This document shows, one piece after another, positions 15,967 to 24,381 of a stretch of DNA of 64,000 nucleotides. The stretch spans positions 372,001-436,000 of the forward strand of contig NZ_NJGV01000002.1 of the NCBI RefSeq assembly GCF_002213425.1, written 5' to 3'. Within the stretch, counting starts at the first letter, position 1; each line of letters starts with the position of its first letter. The notes under the pieces were generated by a model. The model did no database searches and had not been told where the DNA came from. It worked only from the letters and a program-made list of their open reading frames with translations. The DNA comes from Herbaspirillum aquaticum (lineage in GTDB: Bacteria; Pseudomonadota; Gammaproteobacteria; Burkholderiales; Burkholderiaceae_D). A program made the translations under genes and the position numbers.

Positions 15967-16239
15967 ATGTCCGATCAGATCACCGACCTCATTGGCTGGG
16001 GCGCGACCCTCATCCTCCTGCTGACCATCTCCTCCCAGGTCTATGAACAGTGGCGCAGCCGCTCCACGCAGGGCGTCTCGCACTGGCTCTTTGCCGGGCA
16101 GCTTGCCGCATCAGCGGGCTTCGTGACCTACAGCGTGCTGCATGGAGACTGGGTATTCGTGGTGTCCAACGTATTCCTGCTCTTTACCGCCCTCCTGGGC
16201 CAGGTGCTGTACCTGCGCAACCGGCGCCGCCAGCAGTAA
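15967..16239 (+). CDS. SemiSWEET/PQ-loop family small transporter
   Basis: A 90-residue protein with three hydrophobic helices (about residues 9-24, 40-60 and 63-83), the size and topology of bacterial SemiSWEETs, which dimerise to move sugars. The usual Pro-Gln of the PQ loop reads SSQV (22-25), so the proline is replaced. The ATG at 15967 starts the conserved part; the open frame back to 15724 is unsupported. A copy of the stress element precedes it. The sugar-transport role is a family inference. Confidence 0.78.
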   Translation: MSDQITDLIGWGATLILLLTISSQVYEQWRSRSTQGVSHWLFAGQLAASAGFVTYSVLHGDWVFVVSNVFLLFTALLGQVLYLRNRRRQQ

Positions 16240-16274
16240 CGCTGGAAAGCTGCGCGCAGGGCCGCGCTCATCGA

Positions 16275-16304
16275 TTCTTACATCGGTCATTGGCGCTGTC
16301 TGAT
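16275..16304 (+). promoter_or_regulatory. Bipartite stress element, copy 4 (DUF4142 gene)
   Basis: TTCTTACA (16275-16282), 17-bp spacer, CTGAT (16300-16304), 91 nt upstream of the DUF4142 start. Confidence 0.55.
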
Positions 16305-16395
16305 GTCGGTGGCCCGCCTTCCTCACTACAGTGAAAACATCCCGGCCCTGTGCAAGAGGGCCGCAGATCATCATCCACAAGCCCAAGGAGTTTCC

Positions 16396-16965
16396 ATGCA
16401 CATCATCCCGACCACCCAAGCTCGCCTGCAATCCACTACCGGCCGCCGCCTGATCGGCGCTGGCGTCCTGATGCTGGCGGGTGCCGCCTTGTCTTTCAAT
16501 GCGGCCGCTGAATCCGTGAACAGCAAGGACAAGAGCTTCATGACCAACGCCGCCGAAGCCGGCCATGCTGAAATCGAAGCCAGCCAGATCGCGCTCGAAA
16601 AGAGCAGCAACCAGGCCGTCAAGGATTACGCCCAGAAGATGATCGACCAGCACACCAAGGTCGACGAACAACTCAAGCAACTGGCTTCCAGCAAGGATGT
16701 CACCCTGCCGACCGAACCCAGCATGGCCCAGCGCGCCAAGATCGCCATCCTGGAAAAGCTCAAGGGCAACACCTTCGACAAGCGCTATGCCAGCATGATC
16801 GGCGTATCGGCCCATGAAGATGCGGTCAAGCTGTTCCAGAAGTCTTCCAAGGAAGCGCAGGATCCGGATGTGAAGACCTTTGCCAGCAAGACCCTGCCAG
16901 GCCTGCAGGAACACCTGCAAATGGGTCGTGACCTGAAGAAAACCGTGGATGCCGCCAAGAAATAA
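16396..16965 (+). CDS. DUF4142 periplasmic protein
   Basis: A 189-residue protein with a signal peptide (RRLIGAGVLMLAGAALSFNAAA, cleavage near residue 38). A helical ferritin-like DUF4142 domain follows: FMTNAAEAGHAEIEASQIALEKSSNQ, later YASMIGVSAHEDAVKLFQ. The family is common in stress-induced periplasmic proteins; activity is unproven. AAGGAG precedes the ATG. The stress element upstream and the neighbours support a general stress role. Confidence 0.88.
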   Translation: MHIIPTTQARLQSTTGRRLIGAGVLMLAGAALSFNAAAESVNSKDKSFMTNAAEAGHAEIEASQIALEKSSNQAVKDYAQKMIDQHTKVDEQLKQLASSKDVTLPTEPSMAQRAKIAILEKLKGNTFDKRYASMIGVSAHEDAVKLFQKSSKEAQDPDVKTFASKTLPGLQEHLQMGRDLKKTVDAAKK

Positions 16966-17105
16966 TCGTCATCCCTTCAGCCGATCAGCACTGCAAATGA
17001 AATAAAACTTCCCTTGCGGCGCTGATCGACTAAGCTGTAGTCAGCTTCACTCCCACCCCCCTGTCATGCCGTCCGCCTCACGCCCGTGTGGCCTGGAGAC
17101 TTGCC

Positions 17106-17354
17106 ATGAAACACTTCGCCCGCTCCGTTGAACTGCAGCAAGCCAGTCACTTCATGCCCCGCGTCACCAAACTGGACAAGCACAAATACGTGGCCTACAT
17201 CGATACCCGTATCGATGAACTCTGGCATATGGATTTGCACGACCTGGGTGCCCAACCGGTGCGCATCTGCAAGAAGCGCAAGGCGGCCGAGAAGGCTGCC
17301 CTGGCGTTGCTGGCCGAAGCCATGCACAAGCATCAGGGGGAGCCCCGGGGGTAG
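17106..17354 (+). CDS. Small basic protein of unknown function (82 residues)
   Basis: The ATG at 17106 follows CCTGGAGA. The product has a mixed N-terminal half with HKYVAYIDTRIDELW. A basic helical C-terminus (KKRKAAEKAALALLAEAMHK) follows. No known domain. It is followed by a strong terminator, which supports it being a real transcription unit. I found no bipartite element in front of it. Confidence 0.6.
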   Translation: MKHFARSVELQQASHFMPRVTKLDKHKYVAYIDTRIDELWHMDLHDLGAQPVRICKKRKAAEKAALALLAEAMHKHQGEPRG

Positions 17355-17402
17355 GCCGCCGATGAAGGCCGGGCCATCGGTCTGGCATCCCCGGTTGTGC
17401 CA

Positions 17403-17440
17403 ATGCCGTCCGGCGTGATCCGGACGGCATTCTTGTTTTC
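17403..17440 (+). terminator. Rho-independent terminator after the 82-residue gene
   Basis: ATGCCGTCCGG (17403-17413) and CCGGACGGCAT (17420-17430) form an 11-bp perfect stem, followed by TCTTGTTTTC. Confidence 0.85.
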
Positions 17441-17521
17441 AGGGCTGAGGGGCTGAGGGTTTTTGGTCAATTCCTTCATGCTGCCTTCGCGCGCTTGCAA
17501 GTCCATGCTTGATCGGCCCAT

Positions 17522-17552
17522 AAAAAATCGAGGGACAAGCCCTCGATCTTTT
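17522..17552 (-). terminator. Terminator of the PfpI gene, possibly bidirectional
   Basis: ATCGAGGG (17527-17534) and CCCTCGAT (17540-17547) pair around ACAAG. The minus strand reads into six T, 32 nt after the PfpI stop; the plus strand reads into CTTTTTCC. Confidence 0.85.
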
Positions 17553-17578
17553 TCCTTCATATCGGCCTGATGACGCCT

Positions 17579-18298
17579 TTAGCCGTCGCTTTGCGCCGAT
17601 TCGCCATGGGCGACTGCAAAGGCTTCGCTTTCATGGTTGGGGGGCGCGGCCGGGGCGCTGCCTTTGGCCGACAGTTGCGGCTTGGAGGCGCCGTCAGCAG
17701 AGGCGGGGGCATAGCCTGCAGCGTCAGCCGGTTGCCGGGTCTGTTCACGGCGCTGCTGTTCATCCAGCAGCTTCATGAATTCATTGTTGAAGGCAGGGAT
17801 ATCGGTGGGTTTGCGCGAGGAGACGAAGTTTTCATCACGCACCACTTCCTGGTCCACCCACTGGCTGCCCGCGTTCTTGAAGTCATCCTGAAGGCTGGGC
17901 CAGCTAGTGACGGTACGGCCCTTGGCGATGCCGGCCGAGATCAGCAGCCAGCCGCCGTGGCAGATGGAAGCGATGGGCTTTTCGGCATCATTGGCGGCGC
18001 GCACGAAATTGCGGGCCTCCGGCAGCAGGCGCATGGCGTCGCCATTGACCACGCCACCCGGCAGCAGCACGGCCGAATAATCGGCCGGATTGGCGCTATC
18101 CAGGCTGCCATCGACGCTGACCACTTCACCCTTGTCGACGTGCTTGAAACCCTGCACGCTGTCGCTCTTGTCGGAGAGGATGTGGACGGTGGCACCAGCA
18201 GCTTCCAGCGCCTTTTTCGGTTCCAGCAGTTCGGCCTGCTCGAAGCCGTCGGTCACCAGCACGGCGACCTTCAATTGGTTGTAGCGATTGCTCATCAT
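17579..18298 (-). CDS. PfpI/DJ-1 family protein with C-terminal extension
   Basis: A 239-residue DJ-1/PfpI superfamily protein. The core runs to about residue 180, with opening VAVLVTDGFEQAEL, LLPGGVVNGD, and the nucleophile elbow SICHGGW (C113, H114). Members act as proteases, glyoxalases or chaperones; the exact activity is not readable. The last 55 or so residues are an Ala/Ser/Pro-rich tail not typical of the core family. GGGAGAAAC precedes the ATG. It follows the small gene at 18366 on the same strand by 67 nt and may share its promoter. Confidence 0.88.
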   Translation of the reverse strand: MMSNRYNQLKVAVLVTDGFEQAELLEPKKALEAAGATVHILSDKSDSVQGFKHVDKGEVVSVDGSLDSANPADYSAVLLPGGVVNGDAMRLLPEARNFVRAANDAEKPIASICHGGWLLISAGIAKGRTVTSWPSLQDDFKNAGSQWVDQEVVRDENFVSSRKPTDIPAFNNEFMKLLDEQQRREQTRQPADAAGYAPASADGASKPQLSAKGSAPAAPPNHESEAFAVAHGESAQSDG

Positions 18299-18365
18299 GT
18301 TTCTCCCTTCATAAAAGAAAGGCGGCCGGCATGCACCGGCCGCCCAGGAATCGGGCGCAACGGGA

Positions 18366-18584
18366 TCAGTTGGCCTTGGGGGTGTTTTCCTTGACCCGGT
18401 GGCTGTTCTGGTGGTCGTCCTTGGCCTTGTCCATCTCGGGCGCCTTTTCGATGCGCGTGATGTTGGAGGTGGACACCGGATCGCTGCCCGGGAAGCTCAT
18501 CTCATTGGCTTCATCCAGGGCCACTTCGGACGGGGTGTCGTATTGGTTGGGACGATGGTCCTTGCCGGATTTGCTTGCGCTCAT
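18366..18584 (-). CDS. Small hydrophilic protein with SFPGSDP motif (72 residues)
   Basis: The ATG follows AGAAGGAGAACAGC. The product is charged and probably disordered. Its central segment ALDEANEMSFPGSDPVSTS matches a short motif (LDEA..SFPASDP) that recurs, from memory, in many small proteobacterial proteins of unknown role. A variant of the bipartite stress element lies upstream. The PfpI gene follows. Confidence 0.7.
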   Translation of the reverse strand: MSASKSGKDHRPNQYDTPSEVALDEANEMSFPGSDPVSTSNITRIEKAPEMDKAKDDHQNSHRVKENTPKAN

Positions 18585-18669
18585 GCTGTTCTCCTTCTGG
18601 TCTGATGGAATGGGCTGGCAGCGGTGCAGCCTGTGAAATGAAGCTTACTGCGCCTGCTGCTGCAGCCCT

Positions 18670-18699
18670 ATAAGCGGGAGGCGCAACCGCGCGTAAGAA
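18670..18699 (-). promoter_or_regulatory. Bipartite stress element, copy 5 (SFPGSDP protein)
   Basis: Minus strand TTCTTACG (18699-18692), 17-bp spacer, CTTAT (18674-18670). The second box has one mismatch to CYGAY. It is 86 nt upstream of the ATG. Confidence 0.4.
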
Positions 18700-18730
18700 T
18701 GCGCGAGGAAGCATCTCCCTCGCACCGGCT

Positions 18731-18988
18731 TCAAGGCCAGGGCGCTGGCGTCACGTCCTCGAACTGCGCCTGCTGCGCGCCGCCGGCAGGTATGCCGTCG
18801 GGTTTGCGTCCAGGATGCAGCATGGTGCCGGTCAGCAGTTCCAGTTCCCGTTCGGCCGCAATGAAGGCGCTGTCCTCCAGCGGCTGTTCGGCCACTGGCC
18901 AGTGCTGGATGGCCCAGCGCTTGTACTCTTCAAAACGCGCGCGCAGTTGTTTGGCGTAGTCTTCTCGTTGCTGTTCGATGGTGTCCAT
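18731..18988 (-). CDS. Small protein of unknown function, coupled to poxB (85 residues)
   Basis: The start is 3 nt after the poxB stop, and its ribosome site AAGGAGG is formed by the last poxB codons, so translation is coupled. The N-terminus is a charged amphipathic helix (EQQREDYAKQLRARFEEYKRW); the C-terminus is Pro/Gly-rich. No known domain. Co-expression with PoxB suggests a related role, which is only an inference. Confidence 0.7.
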   Translation of the reverse strand: MDTIEQQREDYAKQLRARFEEYKRWAIQHWPVAEQPLEDSAFIAAERELELLTGTMLHPGRKPDGIPAGGAQQAQFEDVTPAPWP

Positions 18989-18991
18989 GTT

Positions 18992-20686
18992 TCATCCTCC
19001 TTGCATGGCAATCAGGCTTTCCTTGACCTTGGCCAGGCCGAACTTCCAGATCTGCTCCATCTTGATGTGCGGCATGACAGGCAGCTCGGCCGGATCGATG
19101 AAGACATCCAGCACCGCCGGGCCAGGGGCGGCCAGGAGTTGCTGCAGGCTTTCCTGCAACTGGTCCGGTGTACGCGCCGTGAAGCCCTGGCCGCCACAGG
19201 CACGGGCGAAGGCGGCGAAGTCGGCATTGGGGAATTCCGAGCCTTCGAAGGCGGGCATGCCGGCTTCTTCCATTTCCAGATGCACCAGCCCCCATTCACG
19301 GTTGTTGAAGACAATGACCTTGACCGGCAGCTTGTGCTCCACGCTGGTCATGAATTCACCCAGCAACATGGTGAAGCCGCCGTCACCCACACCCACGATC
19401 ACTTGGCGGTTGCGGTCCAGTGCCTGGATGCCATTGGCCTGGCCCAGCGAGGTGCCCACCGCCGCATTGTTGAACGAGGCCAGCAGGCGCTGCTGCCCTC
19501 GCTGGCGGATCCAGTTGCCGCACCAGAGCGTGACTACACCGGTATCGATGACGAAGCGGGCATCGTCGTCAGCAAGGTCGCTCAAGGCACGGGCCACGCT
19601 TTGTGGCTTGATCTTCTTGTGATGGCGCTTGATCTCGGCGGCGTTGTCCAGCTTGCTGTTCCAGCGTTCACGATCGGCATTGGCTTTTTGCAGGAAACTG
19701 CCGTCGGTCTTGCCCTCGACTTTTTCCAGCAGCGCTTGCACGGCCGGTCCCACAGAGCCGGTAACGCCCAGGGTGACCGGGGCGCGGCGACCGAGCACGA
19801 AACCGCGTTCGTCAACCTGGATGATCTTGGATGTGGTCGGCAGGAATTCCGAATAGGGATAATCCGAGCCCAGCATCAGCATCACCTCTGCGCCATGCAA
19901 TGCATCGGTACCCGGCGCGCCGCCAATGAGCCCGACCCCGCCGATCCAGTGCGGATGGTCATAAGCCACCAGATCCTTGCCACGGAAGGTGTGCATGACC
20001 GGCGCCTGCAACTTGCTGGCCAGCGCCAGCACCTGGTCAATGGAACCCCGGCAGCCATTGCCGGCGAAGATGGTGACCGAACTGGCCGCGTTGATCAGCT
20101 CAGCGGCAGCGGCGATATCGGCGGCCGGTGGCGCCAGTTCACTTCGCTCACGCAGCGTATGAATGCTCGGGACGCTGCCGCTGACCTTGGCACCGATGAT
20201 GTCCGCAGGAATGTTCAGGTGCGCTACGCCGCGCTGGGCATAGGCCTGGGCGATGGCCTGGTGGAACACGGCCGGTGCCTGTTCCGGGCTGGTGATGACC
20301 TGGCTGTAGGCGGCCACATCGCGAAAGAGCATGTCGGGTGAATTTTCCTGCAAGTAGTCGGTGCCGCGCTTGGCAGCCGGCACGCCACCCGAGATGGCCA
20401 ACACGGGTGCGTGATCCTTGCGGGCTTCGTAGAGTCCGGCCACCAGGTGGTTGGCGCCGGGGCCGGTGGTGCCGCAGCATACGGCCAGGCGGCCGGTCAG
20501 CTTGGCCTGGCCGGCGGCGGCCAGGGCAGCACCTTCTTCGTGGCGCACGCCGATCCATTCGATGCGCTTGTCGCGTCGAATGGCGTCGGTCAGCGGGTTC
20601 AAGGCATCACCGACCACGCCGAAGATCTGGCGTACGCCGATCTCGTAGAGCGTGTCGATGAGGATGTCTGCAACGGTAGCGGGCAT
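18992..20686 (-). CDS. poxB: Pyruvate dehydrogenase (quinone), PoxB-type
   Basis: A 564-residue thiamine-diphosphate enzyme that oxidises pyruvate to acetate and CO2 and passes electrons to the quinone pool at the membrane. It has the catalytic glutamate region RHEEGAA (about 48-54), a central FAD-binding domain, and the C-terminal ThDP motif GDG (434-436) to NN (461-462). I chose the ATG at 20686 because AGGAG sits at ideal spacing; a TTG at 20719 is in frame but weaker. PoxB is a known stationary-phase enzyme. A copy of the bipartite element lies upstream, back to back with the one for ku. Confidence 0.88.
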   Translation of the reverse strand: MPATVADILIDTLYEIGVRQIFGVVGDALNPLTDAIRRDKRIEWIGVRHEEGAALAAAGQAKLTGRLAVCCGTTGPGANHLVAGLYEARKDHAPVLAISGGVPAAKRGTDYLQENSPDMLFRDVAAYSQVITSPEQAPAVFHQAIAQAYAQRGVAHLNIPADIIGAKVSGSVPSIHTLRERSELAPPAADIAAAAELINAASSVTIFAGNGCRGSIDQVLALASKLQAPVMHTFRGKDLVAYDHPHWIGGVGLIGGAPGTDALHGAEVMLMLGSDYPYSEFLPTTSKIIQVDERGFVLGRRAPVTLGVTGSVGPAVQALLEKVEGKTDGSFLQKANADRERWNSKLDNAAEIKRHHKKIKPQSVARALSDLADDDARFVIDTGVVTLWCGNWIRQRGQQRLLASFNNAAVGTSLGQANGIQALDRNRQVIVGVGDGGFTMLLGEFMTSVEHKLPVKVIVFNNREWGLVHLEMEEAGMPAFEGSEFPNADFAAFARACGGQGFTARTPDQLQESLQQLLAAPGPAVLDVFIDPAELPVMPHIKMEQIWKFGLAKVKESLIAMQGG

Positions 20687-20746
20687 GGCGGCTCCTGGGA
20701 GGGGAAGGAAATCGCTCAAGAGTAAGTCCGGCCGTGGCTGGCCAGT

Positions 20747-20776
20747 ATCGGCCTGTGCGGTAAATCCATGTAGGAG
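20747..20776 (-). promoter_or_regulatory. Bipartite stress element, copy 6 (poxB)
   Basis: Minus strand CTCCTACA (20776-20769), 17-bp spacer, CCGAT (20751-20747), 60 nt upstream of the poxB ATG. It faces away from copy 7. Confidence 0.55.
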
Positions 20777-20824
20777 AAGACCGGGGAGGCCGCAACACCC
20801 GCAATGACGATCTGCCCCGGCGCA

Positions 20825-20854
20825 TTCCTACAGGGGCTTCATCACCAGTCCGAC
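20825..20854 (+). promoter_or_regulatory. Bipartite stress element, copy 7 (ku-ligD)
   Basis: TTCCTACA (20825-20832), 17-bp spacer, CCGAC (20850-20854), 58 nt upstream of the ku ATG. Confidence 0.6.
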
Positions 20855-20912
20855 TGCGCCGCCGGCCCGGGAATTTGATAATCGGCCCATCAGCGAACTT
20901 GCGGAGAAAGCG

Positions 20913-21836
20913 ATGCGACGCGCACTGTGGAAGGGAGCGATCAGCTTCGGGCTGATCAATATCCCGGTCGAACTCTATACCGCCGAAAAACACGATGAGC
21001 TGGACTTCACCCTGCTGGACAAGCGCGACCTCTCCCCGGTGGGCTACAAGCGCTACAACAAGAAATCCGGGCGCGAAGTCCCTTGGGAAAACATCATCAA
21101 GGGCTACCAGTACGAGGAGGGCAAATTCGTCCTCATGTCCGATGAAGACCTGCGCCAGGCCAATGTGGAGGCCACCCAGAGCATCGATATCCAGAGTTTC
21201 GTGGAGCGCGAACAGGTCCCCATCCTCTACTACGAACAGCCGTATTTCCTGGCTCCCGCCAAGGGCGGCGACAAGGCTTATGCCTTGCTGCGCGAGACCC
21301 TGCTGGCCAGCGACAAGATGGCCATTGCCCAGATCGTCATTCGCACCCGCCAGCACCTGGCGGCTTTGATCCCCCAAGGCGACATGCTGCAACTGATCAC
21401 CTTGCGCTATCCCAGCGAATTGCGCGCGCCGGATGACTTGCCGGTACCCTCGCGCAAGTCGAAGAAGTCGGCGGTGACCAAGCAGGAGGTCGAGATGGCA
21501 CGGGCTTTGGTGGATCACATGTCTTCCGACTGGGAGCCCGAACAGTTCCATGACACCTATCGCGACGATGTGCTGACCCTGATCCAGAAGAAGATCAAGA
21601 GCCGTCAGACCCACGCAGTGGCCGAGCCCGACGAGGCGGCGGCCCCGGACAGCAGCGGGGCCAAGGTAGTGGACCTGATGGCTTTGCTCAAGAGCAGCCT
21701 GGAAGGCCGGGGTAAATCCAGGGCCCCCGCCAAGGAAAAGGCAGGAGGGCCCAGGCATGAGCCGCACGCCTTCAGCGCTGGAGCGCTATCACGCCAAGCG
21801 CGATTTCAGCATCACCCCAGAACCTTCAGGTCATGA
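20913..21836 (+). CDS. ku: Non-homologous end-joining protein Ku
   Basis: A 307-residue bacterial Ku, which forms a homodimer ring on DNA ends and recruits LigD. The typical opening RALWKGAISFGLINIPVELY and the core motif KRDLSPVGYKRYNKKSGREV are present; the C-terminal tail is basic. GCGGAGAAAG precedes the ATG. Its last 80 nt overlap ligD in another frame, so the extreme C-terminus is constrained by two readings. Divergent from poxB. Confidence 0.96.
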   Translation: MRRALWKGAISFGLINIPVELYTAEKHDELDFTLLDKRDLSPVGYKRYNKKSGREVPWENIIKGYQYEEGKFVLMSDEDLRQANVEATQSIDIQSFVEREQVPILYYEQPYFLAPAKGGDKAYALLRETLLASDKMAIAQIVIRTRQHLAALIPQGDMLQLITLRYPSELRAPDDLPVPSRKSKKSAVTKQEVEMARALVDHMSSDWEPEQFHDTYRDDVLTLIQKKIKSRQTHAVAEPDEAAAPDSSGAKVVDLMALLKSSLEGRGKSRAPAKEKAGGPRHEPHAFSAGALSRQARFQHHPRTFRS

Positions 21837-24351
21837 AACGAAGCGGGGACGCAAAGGCGGCGAAAAGGCGACCGAGCCGCTGGAATTCTTCATACAGCGC
21901 CACCACGCGCGCCGCTTGCACTACGATTTCCGGCTGGAGCTGGACGGCGTCCTCAAGAGCTGGGCCGTACCGAAAGGACCCAGCCTCGATCCCCATGACA
22001 AGCGCCTGGCGGTGCGGGTAGAAGATCATCCCTTCGATTACGGCACCTTTGAAGGCGATATCCCGGCGCATCAATACGGTGCCGGCCATGTGGTGTTGTG
22101 GGATCGCGGGCAATGGATGCCGCATGGCGACCCGCATGCCGGCCTCAAGAAAGGACATCTCAGTTTCGCGCTCTCGGGCGAAAAACTGCAAGGTCGCTGG
22201 GCGCTGGTGCGCATGGGCAAACCGGCCGAGGATGGCAAGGAAAACTGGCTGCTCATCAAGGAAGACGATGACGCCGCACAAACCGGCCGTGCTGCCGCCA
22301 TTACCGAGCTCCGTCCGGAGAGCGTCAAGGACCTGGGCGATGCTGCGCCAGCAGGCAAGCTCAACAGTGAGTCTTCCCGCGATGACGATGCAGCCAGCAC
22401 GGAAAGCGACATGCCCGACAAGGTCGAGGTACAGCTGGCCACACTGGCCGACAGCGCACCGCAAGGCGAAGAATGGTTCAGCGAACTGAAGTTCGACGGC
22501 TATCGCGGCCTGTGCCGCATCGATGCTGGCCGTGCGGCCATCTACACCCGCGAGGGGCTGGACTGGAGCCATCGATGGCCTGTCCTGGTCGAGGCGTTGG
22601 CCAGGCTGCCGGTTGACCAGGCCTGGATCGATGGGGAGGTAGTGGCCCTCGATGCCGAGGGCCGCATCAGCTTCGAAGCGCTGCAAAACCTGGCCCGTGG
22701 CGACCGCCAGCAGGCCAACGGGATCCGGCTGGCGCTGTATGCCTTCGATCTGCTGTACCTCAATGGCCATGATGTGCGCCAATTGCCGCTGCATCAGCGC
22801 AAGGAACTGTTGCGCGAAGTGATTCCGGGCAGTGACGAGCAGGGCTTGCTGCTCTACAGCGAACATATCGCCGGGCACGCAGATGAAGTATTTCGCCACG
22901 CCTGCCAGCACGGTATGGAGGGCATCGTGGTCAAGCGTGCCGACGCTCCCTATAGCGGACGGCGCGATCGCAACTGGCTCAAGGTCAAATGCGAACAACG
23001 GCAGGAGTTCGTCATTGCCGGCTACACGGAACCAGCCGGGCAGCGCAGCGGCTTTGGTGCCATCCTCGTCGGCGTTCATGACGCACAGGGGCGCTTGCAA
23101 TATGCCGGACGTGTGGGCACAGGCTTTGATGAGCGATTGCTGGCCAGCATGCTCAACCAGTTTCGCCAGCGGGAGCAGGATGAGCCCGCCTTCTTCAATC
23201 CGCCCACTGGCCAGCAGCGGCGTGGCGTGCACTGGCTCAAGCCCGAGCTGGTGGCTGAGGTGAAATTCGCGCAGTGGACCCAGTCCGGCATCCTGCGCCA
23301 TGGCAGTTTCGTCGCCTTGCGAGAGGACAAGAAGCCGGAAGAGATCATGCGCGAAACACCCGCCGTAGCGGGCGACAAGCCTCCGCAAGAAGCCACCGCT
23401 GCAGCCACTTCGCACCGTCGCAAGCGCAGCGAACCCGTGCAGGATCTCTCCAAGCCGGTCATGGTCGCGGGCGTCAAGCTGACCCATCCCGGCAAGATTC
23501 TCTTCCCCGATACCGGCCTGACCAAGCTGGAGCTGGCGCGCTACTACCAGAGCATCGCTCCCTGGATCCTGCCCGAGCTCAAGCAGCGCCCCTTGTCGCT
23601 GGTGCGCTGCCCGGACGGTCATGCGGGCAAGTGCTTCTTCCAGAAACACACCGGCCAGGGCATGCCTGAGGCCATCGAGACCATCGAGGTCCCTGAAGGC
23701 GAGGGCAAGGCGCAGTACATGATGGTCAACGACATCGCCGGCCTGGTAGCGACAGTGCAGATGGGCGTGCTGGAGCTGCACGCCTGGGGTGCCACCGGAC
23801 GGGCCTTGGACAAGCCGGACCGGGTGGTTTTCGACCTCGATCCGGCGCCGGATGTGGCCTGGTCCACGGTGGTGGAGGGGGCGCAGCTGGTACGCGGGCT
23901 GCTGCAGGAACTTGGCCTGGATTGTTTCTTGAAGACTTCCGGTGGCAAGGGCCTGCATGTGATGGTGCCGATCCGCCCGGAGCATGACTGGGACGTCGTC
24001 AAGGACTGGGCGCATCGGCTTGCCGCGCACCTGGCGCGACTGTTGCCGGACCGCTTCATCGCCCGGATGAGCAAGGCTGCGCGCGCCGGCAAGATCTTCA
24101 TCGACTATCTGCGCAATGCGCCCGGGGCGACGACGGTGGTGGCCTATTCGGTGCGGGCACGGGATGGGGCACCGGTCTCCGTCCCGATAACATGGGAAGA
24201 ACTGGAGCAGGGCGTTACTGCGGACCATTTTCGTGTGGCGACCATGCCCGGCAGGCTGGAAAGCCTCACCCAGGGCGACCCCTGGGCCGATTTTGGCAAG
24301 GCGCCCCAGCGCCTGACCCGGGCCATGCTGGACGCTTTCGATCCGGCTTGA
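21757..24351 (+). CDS. ligD: ATP-dependent DNA ligase D (PE-ligase-polymerase)
   Basis: An 864-residue three-domain LigD in the order phosphoesterase, ligase, polymerase. The 3'-phosphoesterase has RRLHYDFRLE (H55, D57). The ligase has the nucleotidyl lysine K245 in KFDGYR. The C-terminal primase-polymerase has metal aspartates D693 and D695 in VFDLDP. This is the full set for processing, filling and sealing double-strand breaks with Ku. GCAGGAGG precedes the ATG inside the ku 3' end (80-nt overlap), so the two are coupled. Length is normal. Confidence 0.96.
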   Translation: MSRTPSALERYHAKRDFSITPEPSGHETKRGRKGGEKATEPLEFFIQRHHARRLHYDFRLELDGVLKSWAVPKGPSLDPHDKRLAVRVEDHPFDYGTFEGDIPAHQYGAGHVVLWDRGQWMPHGDPHAGLKKGHLSFALSGEKLQGRWALVRMGKPAEDGKENWLLIKEDDDAAQTGRAAAITELRPESVKDLGDAAPAGKLNSESSRDDDAASTESDMPDKVEVQLATLADSAPQGEEWFSELKFDGYRGLCRIDAGRAAIYTREGLDWSHRWPVLVEALARLPVDQAWIDGEVVALDAEGRISFEALQNLARGDRQQANGIRLALYAFDLLYLNGHDVRQLPLHQRKELLREVIPGSDEQGLLLYSEHIAGHADEVFRHACQHGMEGIVVKRADAPYSGRRDRNWLKVKCEQRQEFVIAGYTEPAGQRSGFGAILVGVHDAQGRLQYAGRVGTGFDERLLASMLNQFRQREQDEPAFFNPPTGQQRRGVHWLKPELVAEVKFAQWTQSGILRHGSFVALREDKKPEEIMRETPAVAGDKPPQEATAAATSHRRKRSEPVQDLSKPVMVAGVKLTHPGKILFPDTGLTKLELARYYQSIAPWILPELKQRPLSLVRCPDGHAGKCFFQKHTGQGMPEAIETIEVPEGEGKAQYMMVNDIAGLVATVQMGVLELHAWGATGRALDKPDRVVFDLDPAPDVAWSTVVEGAQLVRGLLQELGLDCFLKTSGGKGLHVMVPIRPEHDWDVVKDWAHRLAAHLARLLPDRFIARMSKAARAGKIFIDYLRNAPGATTVVAYSVRARDGAPVSVPITWEELEQGVTADHFRVATMPGRLESLTQGDPWADFGKAPQRLTRAMLDAFDPA

Positions 24352-24381
24352 ACCGTTGCGCAAGCTCTGCAAGGCGGCAAT

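Noticed and set aside
21826-24372. 848-codon open frame on the minus strand
   Set aside because: Lies antisense to ligD; high GC leaves long stop-free antisense frames. The product shows no domain, and ligD has all its motifs.
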